Virus record (IMG/VR): IMGVR_UViG_3300044641_008512
Coordinates: 1 to 26,200 of that record
Source of the DNA: a virus
Reading direction: 5' to 3' (one strand)
Length of the DNA stretch: 26,200 nucleotides
In this document: in pieces, positions 13,215 through 18,717 of the stretch
How positions within the stretch are numbered: the first letter of the stretch is position 1
Layout: each line of letters opens with the position of its first letter
Position numbers and translations under genes: made by a program
The notes under the pieces: model-generated
The model's database searches: none
What the model was told of the DNA's origin: nothing
Seen by the model: only the letters and a program-made list of their open reading frames with translations

Positions 13215-13751
13215 ATGACCGCCTTTGTTACAGCGGATACCCATTTTGGCCATTCAAAAAGTCTTGGGTTTATAAAACCAGATGGGGAAAGGCTCCGTCC
13301 TTTCAATTCAGTGGAGGAAATGGACGAGCTGATGGTCGAAAACTGGAACAAAGTTGTAAATAATAAAGACACTGTATATCATTTAGGGGACGTAGTTATA
13401 CCTCGGTCTTCCCTTAAGTTGCTTGGAAGATTAAAAGGTAGAAAAATATTAATTCGAGGTAATCATGATCAGTTCAAGCTAAAAGATTACGCTGAATACT
13501 TTGAAGATATTCGTGGTGCTCACTTTCACCAGAAGGGTTCAACGCTTTCAGGTGGGTTGATCATGACTCACATTCCTGTTCACCCCTGGAACCTGCAAGG
13601 TCACTACAGAGGTAACATCCACGGACACCTGCATTGCCACCAGATTATGGATGGAGGTGGGCCGGACCGTAAGTATTTCAACGCCTGTGTGGAAAGGAAC
13701 AATTTTGCTCCTGTATCATTCGACACAGTTTTTGATTATTTCCAAACGTAA
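13215..13751 (+). CDS. Metallophosphoesterase (calcineurin-like)
   Basis: A 178-residue phosphoesterase with all family motifs: DTHFGH (D8, H10), YHLGDV (G58-D59), RGNHD (N83-D85), THIPVH (H119) and HGHLH (H138-H140). These bind two metal ions and hydrolyse phosphodiesters or phosphomonoesters. The natural substrate cannot be read from sequence; phage members may act on nucleic acid ends or nucleotides. ATG at 13215 is the obvious start (MTAFVTADTHFGH). The length suits a single-domain enzyme. Confidence 0.92.
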   Translation: MTAFVTADTHFGHSKSLGFIKPDGERLRPFNSVEEMDELMVENWNKVVNNKDTVYHLGDVVIPRSSLKLLGRLKGRKILIRGNHDQFKLKDYAEYFEDIRGAHFHQKGSTLSGGLIMTHIPVHPWNLQGHYRGNIHGHLHCHQIMDGGGPDRKYFNACVERNNFAPVSFDTVFDYFQT

Positions 13752-13810
13752 CGACACCCTTCTCAAGCCTGAGCTAGGGTCTTATCCTGGTGTGTCCCCT
13801 GATTTTCCCA

Positions 13811-14128
13811 ATGAAACCACATTACATCACGGATTTTCCAGGTTACTCAGAAGTTTTCAGGAAGCATTGGGTTGCTGTAACTGAAATGATGCGGATATTA
13901 GCAGAGGTTATGGAAGCTGAGGGGATGGAAATTCCTTCTACAAAGCAGCTCCATAACATGGTTAATAGTTGTTTTTATGAAGTTGACAATGCTTACGAAG
14001 ACGTGAATGGTATTAAAGAAGAAAGGGATCCATTGATCCACTTGAGTACACAGAGGATGTTGGATACGGTTGTAGAAGCTATTCAGACTGAAATTCAATC
14101 CCTTAAAACAAATGACGACTCAAAATGA
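13811..14128 (+). CDS. Hypothetical small helical protein
   Basis: A 105-residue acidic protein of unknown family: MKPHYITDFPGYSEVFRKHW followed by long helices (TEMMRILAEVMEAEGMEIPS, HLSTQRMLDTVVEAIQTEIQ). The ATG at 13811 is chosen because the upstream ATG at 13790 adds a short unrelated leader. Its end overlaps the AbrB-like gene by 17 bases, so the two may be translated together. Confidence 0.65.
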   Translation: MKPHYITDFPGYSEVFRKHWVAVTEMMRILAEVMEAEGMEIPSTKQLHNMVNSCFYEVDNAYEDVNGIKEERDPLIHLSTQRMLDTVVEAIQTEIQSLKTNDDSK

Positions 14129-14297
14129 TGCCAAAACCAACCAGTGCTGGACAGTACATGTTGATGAGGAAGGTGTTCTCACCTTCCCGGATGAACTTCT
14201 CGATCAACTTGGCTGGAAAGAAGGGGACGAAATTAACTTCATTGATCAAAAAGATGGTTCATTTCTTATGGAGAAAGTGAATGAAATTAAAAACTAA
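14112..14297 (+). CDS. AbrB/MazE-like swapped-hairpin DNA-binding protein
   Basis: A 61-residue protein whose middle, VDEEGVLTFPDELLDQLGWK then EGDEINFIDQKDGSFLMEKV, matches the AbrB/SpoVT/MazE swapped-hairpin fold. Such domains dimerise and bind DNA as transcription regulators or antitoxins. No adjacent MazF- or PIN-type toxin is present, so a regulator of phage or host genes is more likely than an antitoxin. It overlaps the preceding gene by 17 bases. Confidence 0.85.
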   Translation: MTTQNDAKTNQCWTVHVDEEGVLTFPDELLDQLGWKEGDEINFIDQKDGSFLMEKVNEIKN

Positions 14298-14327
14298 GAT
14301 TTGTGAGGCTCAACCTAAATGACTTAC

Positions 14328-14516
14328 CTAGTGTGGAAAATTTAACCTTGCTTTATCACCACGCAACTCAAATGCTTTTGCGTCATATATTAAAGCGGCA
14401 GTAATTTCGTCATCAAAATAACCAAGATGCATTGCTTTCCCTTGATACGTAATCTGTACTTTCCATTTTTGAGTTAAAGAGCACTTTAAAACCTCAGCGA
14501 CTGATTTCTTCCCAAT
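14328..14516 (-). pseudogene. AP2-domain remnant of an HNH-type homing endonuclease
   Basis: Reading the minus strand from 14516 to the TAG at 14328 gives an open frame without a usable start, containing QKWKVQITYQGKAMHLGYFD followed by DEITAALIYDAKAFELRGDK and ARLNFP. This is an AP2 domain (W-x-V-x-I, HLG-x-F, AA-x-x-YD, G-x-x-A-x-LNFP), the DNA-binding module often found at the C-terminus of phage HNH homing endonucleases. The HNH part is missing. The fragment overlaps the last 23 bases of the virion gene at 14494 in another frame, and a TAG at 14517 closes the frame upstream. It is best read as what is left after loss of a homing endonuclease gene. Confidence 0.75.
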
Positions 14517-15828
14517 CTAAAGAAGCATAGATACTACCGCCGCCGTCGCTTGTAACAGCCAAGGTTAGTTCAAATGCTGTAGAAGTAAATGTGTCTCTTT
14601 CTAATTGAAACTTGAACAAAGCTTCTTTAAGAATATCAATGGGTTGCGATCCCTGATTAGATGAGTTGAGGTAACCTGAGGCTAAAGTTCGTCCTCCTGT
14701 AAAGCTAGTTCCTGTAATGTTATACTCCACAGCGGAATTAGCACCAGCGCTAACCCAGGTGCCTCCGGTTGTTGCCCCGCTTGCTATTACTTTCCAGTTA
14801 TAGTTAATCCCGTTGCCCGTACCAAGCACAGACAGGGCTGTAAGAATAATAATTGCATCAAGAAAATTAGGTGAAGACTTTAAACGAAGAGATAAAATTG
14901 GGTAATATGTTCCTGCTACTGATGTAGATCTTGGTGCCGTAATTGGAATATTTACAGCTTGCTGTAGGCCACTTAATTGATACCCGCCTTCTGAAATAAC
15001 AGTAGAGCAGATTTGTTTTAACGTGCTGTTGCTTGCTGTGGCTCCTGTATTCTCAATCTCATAACGCATCGGTAATGATGCCGTAGTGATATAAGTTGAT
15101 GTAATTAAGTTGGCGTGATGAAATTGATGGCAGAGAATAAACTTACCATCAATAACGAAACCTAGTCGGACCGTACCGACACCTAACCACTCAAAATCCA
15201 TCCACAGAATCTGAGCTTTGGTGATGTCTAAGGTCATCCCAGATGGGCCAGTACCGTTTAACTTGTCGTAATTCCAGGCACTCTGAGCAACTTTTGTTTC
15301 TACTAAGGCGCCACTGACTGAACTACGCTGAACAAAAGAAAGTGAATCCCCGCCAGTGCCATCCAGCTCCAAGTACACGCCGTTAGCTGCACCGTAGTAA
15401 CCAGCACGTTGCCGAAGGTTTGCCTTTGCTGGATTAAATACAAAGGTGGTCATCACCAAGAGACTTTTGCCTGGTTGATAACTAAATACTTTTGTCGTTT
15501 CCCGGTAAACCCTGGAGCCAGAAGTTGTCGTTACGTTTAAGGTTACTAGCCCCTGGTTGGCATCAAAGACCGCTGTGCCACCAGAAGCTGTTGATGTGTT
15601 CCACAGGTTGTTGTCTTTATAGCGGTGACTTGAGTCAAACAGCGTCATAGGGTTAGAGACGCGCAACCGACCAAAAGCGTCCAGTGCCGCAGACTTGTTT
15701 CCAGTGCCTGGGTCTGTGGTAACGCTGATCGGCTGACCAGTAATGGCAACATTCGTCGGCGCATCATTGTACGGCGACATCTTGATGACTTCGTATCTGT
15801 TGTGGTCGGTATCTATGATGGTTGCCAC
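14494..15828 (-). CDS. Virion structural protein (tail or appendage-like)
   Basis: A 444-residue protein rich in Thr, Ser, Gly and Asn with beta-sheet character throughout and no enzyme motif. The N-terminal DAFGRLRVSNPMTLFDSSHR, followed by YKDNNLW, recalls structural proteins of cyanophages and other marine phages, which I believe are virion components; this is memory, not search. It is on the minus strand, isolated among plus-strand genes, with an AP2 remnant at its 3' end and a GIY-YIG endonuclease at its 5' end. An inverted repeat (15845-15862) lies upstream of the start. Confidence 0.75.
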   Translation of the reverse strand: MATIIDTDHNRYEVIKMSPYNDAPTNVAITGQPISVTTDPGTGNKSAALDAFGRLRVSNPMTLFDSSHRYKDNNLWNTSTASGGTAVFDANQGLVTLNVTTTSGSRVYRETTKVFSYQPGKSLLVMTTFVFNPAKANLRQRAGYYGAANGVYLELDGTGGDSLSFVQRSSVSGALVETKVAQSAWNYDKLNGTGPSGMTLDITKAQILWMDFEWLGVGTVRLGFVIDGKFILCHQFHHANLITSTYITTASLPMRYEIENTGATASNSTLKQICSTVISEGGYQLSGLQQAVNIPITAPRSTSVAGTYYPILSLRLKSSPNFLDAIIILTALSVLGTGNGINYNWKVIASGATTGGTWVSAGANSAVEYNITGTSFTGGRTLASGYLNSSNQGSQPIDILKEALFKFQLERDTFTSTAFELTLAVTSDGGGSIYASLDWEEISR

Positions 15829-15844
15829 GGGCGCTCTTTTGTAT

Positions 15845-15862
15845 TAAGATTGTGCTATCTTA
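15845..15862. repeat. Inverted repeat between divergent genes
   Basis: TAAGAT, six bases, ATCTTA. It lies in the 52-base gap between the start of the minus-strand virion gene and the GTG of the GIY-YIG gene, where promoters for both must be. It may be an operator, or part of a -10 region (TATCTT). Confidence 0.35.
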
Positions 15863-15880
15863 GCTTAAGTACAGCATTTC

Positions 15881-16636
15881 GTGCACCACTACGTTTACTA
15901 CAGCTATGAGGAGTGGGGGCGCGGCTACATTGGGGTGCGTTCTTGCAAATGCTTGCCAAAAGAAGACATAAAATATTTTGGCAGTTTTAAAGATAAGACA
16001 TTTAAACCAACTAAAAAAATTATTATTGAAGAGTTTACATCTAGAGAAGCGGCTTCTAATGCTGAAATTAGCCTTCACGCTTTTTTTAATGTTGTAGAAA
16101 ATTTAAACTTCGCAAATCGTGCAAAAAGTACAAGTACAGGTTTTACGCGCCTTGGGGCAAAAAACACAAAAGAGACAAACAAAAAAATTGCTTTAATTAA
16201 TAAAGGGAATAAATACTGTGTTGGTAGAAAAATATCAGAAGAGACTCGTGAAAAAATAAGTAAAGGTAACAAAGGCAAAAAAATTAGCGAAGAGCGTAAG
16301 CAAGCTTTGAGAAAAAGAATGTCAGGCAAAAATAATCCGACTTACGGTAAACCTCGCCCGCAAGCTGTCAAGGACAAAATAAGTGCTACTAAGAAAAAAA
16401 CATATGTTAAAGAAAACCACCCAATGTTTAATAAAACACACTCAAAAAAAACTAAAGAAAAAATAGCCGCTGCGCAAAAAAAGATAAATGTTCGTCTGAT
16501 GCATTGTGTGTCCGGTGAAATAGTAGAATTTAGTTCTCAACTGGAGGCTTCTAAAGCATTAAATCTCCACCAGGGCTCTGTTTCTAGCTTGTTATTAAAA
16601 AAACTAAAGACTACTGGAGGCTGGAAACTGGCTTAA
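15881..16636 (+). CDS. GIY-YIG homing endonuclease with NUMOD3 repeats and NUMOD1 domain
   Basis: A 251-residue endonuclease. The N-terminal GIY-YIG domain (about residues 1-85) has VYY (5-7), GRGYIGVR (Y16-G18, R20) and the catalytic Glu in NAEISLHAF (E62). The middle, ISEETREKISKGNKGKKISE and KNNPTYGKPRPQAVKDKISA, is a run of NUMOD3-type DNA-binding repeats. The last 45 residues (GEIVEFSSQLEASKALNL, then WKLA) match NUMOD1. It would cut DNA near its own insertion site and spread by homing. It starts with GTG and is much more A-rich than its neighbours, a sign of separate origin. Confidence 0.92.
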   Translation: MHHYVYYSYEEWGRGYIGVRSCKCLPKEDIKYFGSFKDKTFKPTKKIIIEEFTSREAASNAEISLHAFFNVVENLNFANRAKSTSTGFTRLGAKNTKETNKKIALINKGNKYCVGRKISEETREKISKGNKGKKISEERKQALRKRMSGKNNPTYGKPRPQAVKDKISATKKKTYVKENHPMFNKTHSKKTKEKIAAAQKKINVRLMHCVSGEIVEFSSQLEASKALNLHQGSVSSLLLKKLKTTGGWKLA

Positions 16637-16687
16637 TTCAATGGGTTTCGCCCCCAGGTGAGCAGACATGGACTGAATTCGTATATC

Positions 16688-16707
16688 CGGTTGCACTTTA
16701 GGTGAAT
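16688..16707 (+). promoter_or_regulatory. Leader motif shared with the nuclease gene leader
   Basis: CGGTTGCACTTTAGGTGAAT in the 110-base gap 16637-16746 resembles 17618-17637 (CGGTTACCTTTTAGGTAATT), identical at about 15 of 20 positions. Both can form a short hairpin around TTTA. The rest of the gap has a GGGTTTCGCCC hairpin (about 16649-16659) and no gene. The motif lies 40 bases before the start at 16747. Confidence 0.35.
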
Positions 16708-16746
16708 CAGGCTATGCTGTTGAGCGGCTAACAACTTCTTCCCCTT

Positions 16747-16977
16747 ATGAAAGGTAAAAAGGTTTTCCGTTACAAAGGTGGACCGTCCGAGATCCTGGAG
16801 TCCATTCACTACGAAGGCTACGAGATTAAATCTTTGCGGCACGGGAACACTGGTCACGTCCTCTACTGCTCGCCGAGTAAGGAGTACGAGTGGGAAGACT
16901 GCTGGGGCATGGATCTGCAAACAGCAAAGAACAACGTAAGTAAGCACAATCAATCTAAAAACAGCAAGAAGGTTTAG
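16747..16977 (+). CDS. Hypothetical small protein
   Basis: A 76-residue protein with MKGKKVFRYKGGPSEILESI and EGYEIKSLRHGNTGHVLYCS then KEYEWEDCWGMDL. It is probably a small alpha-beta fold; the family is unknown. A 55-base gap without a gene follows. Codon use resembles the GC-richer neighbours rather than the GIY-YIG gene just upstream. Confidence 0.65.
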   Translation: MKGKKVFRYKGGPSEILESIHYEGYEIKSLRHGNTGHVLYCSPSKEYEWEDCWGMDLQTAKNNVSKHNQSKNSKKV

Positions 16978-17032
16978 TGCATGAGTCAAATACCCGTAGA
17001 ATCAAAATTGTAGTAAATCAGTTGCAAAATAG

Positions 17033-17293
17033 ATGGCTCGTCCGGTGATGACAGATTTGATGGATGACCTTGCCATGGACATCCACGATTATCTGCTGGA
17101 GGTTTCGGTTAAGTACGGAGAAAACAGCTACGTCTTGATCCCTATTACCGAAGTAGTTCAAAAATTCCAACGCAACCACAGGACGATTCAGCGTCGGATT
17201 ACAGCCCTTAAGGATGAAGGTCTGCTCGTGCCTGTCATTAAGAAGAACACCATCACCCTTTACCACGTCAAAGAGCAGGATGACGAGCCGTGA
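17033..17293 (+). CDS. Winged-helix DNA-binding protein
   Basis: An 86-residue protein with a winged-helix pattern: VLIPITEVVQKFQRNHRTIQ forms helix-turn-recognition helix, followed by RRITALKDEGLLVPV and the wing KKNTITLYHV. It probably binds DNA as a small regulator, perhaps of this replication region. ATG at 17033 begins MARPVMTDL. It overlaps the next gene as GTGA. Confidence 0.75.
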   Translation: MARPVMTDLMDDLAMDIHDYLLEVSVKYGENSYVLIPITEVVQKFQRNHRTIQRRITALKDEGLLVPVIKKNTITLYHVKEQDDEP

Positions 17294-17595
17294 CAGAACA
17301 ACCTGAACAAAATAGCAACCTTGAAAATCTGGCGTTTCTGCTAGCCTCTTTCACGGACAACGGCAGATCGCTCAGGGCTTTCACTGCTAACCCGCAAGAA
17401 CTTGCGATCACCATCATCACGGCGGGGCTCCTGGCCAACACCAAGCTGATGATCAGTCCGGAGGATGCGGTCAAATCTGCATTTGATATTCACGCCAGGA
17501 TTCAAAGGCACGTGGCCAACTACCAATCCATGCAGTTTGCTGCCAACATCGAAAACTGTTTTGAAGGGCGTCATCCAGAAGTCGACGGAGACTGA
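17290..17595 (+). CDS. Hypothetical helical protein
   Basis: A 101-residue protein of unknown family, mainly helical (LENLAFLLASFTDNGRSLRA, AITIITAGLLANTKLM, PEDAVKSAFDIHARIQRHVA). It starts with GTG overlapping the TGA of the winged-helix gene (GTGA, 17290-17293), so the two are coupled. A structured leader of the nuclease gene follows its stop. Confidence 0.65.
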   Translation: MTEQPEQNSNLENLAFLLASFTDNGRSLRAFTANPQELAITIITAGLLANTKLMISPEDAVKSAFDIHARIQRHVANYQSMQFAANIENCFEGRHPEVDGD

Positions 17596-17599
17596 GGCT

Positions 17600-17662
17600 G
17601 GACAGTGAAGGGGCAGTCGGTTACCTTTTAGGTAATTGCTGGTGGCTTTGTGCCCGCTGTCC
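17600..17662 (+). promoter_or_regulatory. Nested RNA stem that includes the nuclease GTG start
   Basis: GGACAG (17600-17605) pairs with CTGTCC (17657-17662), GGGCA (17611-17615) with TGCCC (17651-17655), and TTACCT (17621-17626) with AGGTAA (17630-17635). The GTG at 17650-17652 lies at the base of the second stem. If the fold forms it would hide the start codon and limit translation of the nuclease. Confidence 0.5.
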
Positions 17663-18579
17663 TGGATAAAATTGATGCAACAGTTCTCTCTAGAGAAGAG
17701 TTAGAGCGCAAAGTTTATACGTCGTACTCTCGAACTGCACCGTACGGTCAGTTTGTGGATTACAAGTCGGAAGGAGATACCCGTCTAACCATAAACGGAA
17801 GTAGGCATTACAAGACGCCCTACGGAGCCCTCCCTTCTGTCACCACTATCCTGTCTGCAACCCAGGGGAATAAGGCCGCTCTTGAACGCTGGGCTGCTAA
17901 AAACCCTGGTGGGCGTGAGGCTGCTGCAGCCCGTGGAACAAAAGTTCACTCGCTGATGGAGGAGTACCTTCTCGGAATTGAGAAGGATCCAGTTATCGAT
18001 GATGAAGAGATTGCCCAGTTTTGGGACGGTCTCCCTGAAAATCTTGATAAGTTGGAGCGTGTCGTCTGGGCGGAAAACCCAGCCAACCCGTCCGATTTTG
18101 CTTGGACCATGGGCGGCGATGGCATCAGCCGCGTGTGGCACCCTGGAGTAAATGAAGAGGAGACGTGGGGGTGGGCTGGAGCCCCTGACATCGTTGCTGA
18201 ATACAAAGGAAAAGTGGTGCTGGGCGATCTTAAAACCAGTAACGGCCTGTACTACGCCAAGTGGCCGGGTCCTGAAACGCCGAAAAATGAATACGCGATG
18301 AAGCGCTCTGGTTTCATGAAGTACAGCAAGTGCATGATGCAGATGGGTGCCTACGCCATGGCGCTGGAGCACACTGTCGGAATTACTCCGGAGCTCATGA
18401 TGATCTTTGTGGCAACAAAGGAGCGTTGTCAGGTGTTTGCTGTTCAGGGTGGCACCATTGAGAAGTACAAGCAGAAGTGGTTGGACGCTGTTAAAAAGTA
18501 TTACAGCGAGATTCTGCCTCAGCAGCGCATGGAAGAGCTTGATATGGAAGTTGTTGATGGAGACAAGCAAGACTCGTAA
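17650..18579 (+). CDS. PD-(D/E)XK (RecB/Cas4-like) nuclease
   Basis: A 309-residue nuclease. The motifs are in the expected order: RGTKVHSLMEEYL (H100, E104), then WAGAPDIV (D180), then VLGDLKTS (D193, K195), then QMGAYAMALE (Q231, Y235). This is the RecB-family nuclease layout, acting on DNA ends during replication or recombination. The N-terminal YGALPSVTTILSA is typical of phage members. GTG at 17650 is the start; it is in a structured leader with no clear Shine-Dalgarno. It lies upstream of the primase-helicase. Confidence 0.9.
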   Translation: MPAVLDKIDATVLSREELERKVYTSYSRTAPYGQFVDYKSEGDTRLTINGSRHYKTPYGALPSVTTILSATQGNKAALERWAAKNPGGREAAAARGTKVHSLMEEYLLGIEKDPVIDDEEIAQFWDGLPENLDKLERVVWAENPANPSDFAWTMGGDGISRVWHPGVNEEETWGWAGAPDIVAEYKGKVVLGDLKTSNGLYYAKWPGPETPKNEYAMKRSGFMKYSKCMMQMGAYAMALEHTVGITPELMMIFVATKERCQVFAVQGGTIEKYKQKWLDAVKKYYSEILPQQRMEELDMEVVDGDKQDS

Positions 18580-18717
18580 TGAGAAGGGCTGAGTGCAGAT
18601 GCATTCCCCGTACATTGGAATGACAGAAAAGCTACAGGATTGAGAATGGGCTATCTTGAAGAGGGCGCCTATCCTCAAACTGTCGTCAAACCCAAAATCG
18701 CCTGAAATAAAACGACA
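18580..18717 (+). other. Leader region of the primase-helicase, no gene seen
   Basis: This 138-base gap holds a hairpin CATTCC/GGAATG (about 18602-18622) whose loop contains CCGTACATT (18608-18616), the same nine bases as the core of the half-sites at 23600-24000. A 19-codon ORF (MGYLEEGAYPQTVVKPKIA) begins at 18645 but has no support. No good promoter was seen. Confidence 0.4.

Noticed and set aside
14112-14297. Antitoxin of a type II toxin-antitoxin pair
   Set aside because: The AbrB-like fold fits, but neither neighbour resembles a MazF, PIN or other toxin, so the pair is not supported.
16978-17032. Promoter or small gene in the 55-base gap
   Set aside because: No good -35/-10 pair and no frame of useful length could be supported.
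17785-18678. A 297-codon open frame on the minus strand
   Set aside because: It lies antisense to the PD-(D/E)XK nuclease, whose motifs are complete; the minus-strand product is His/Leu-rich with no recognisable pattern.
18645-18704. A 19-codon ORF before the primase-helicase
   Set aside because: Too short to support, no ribosome binding site, and no resemblance to a known leader peptide.
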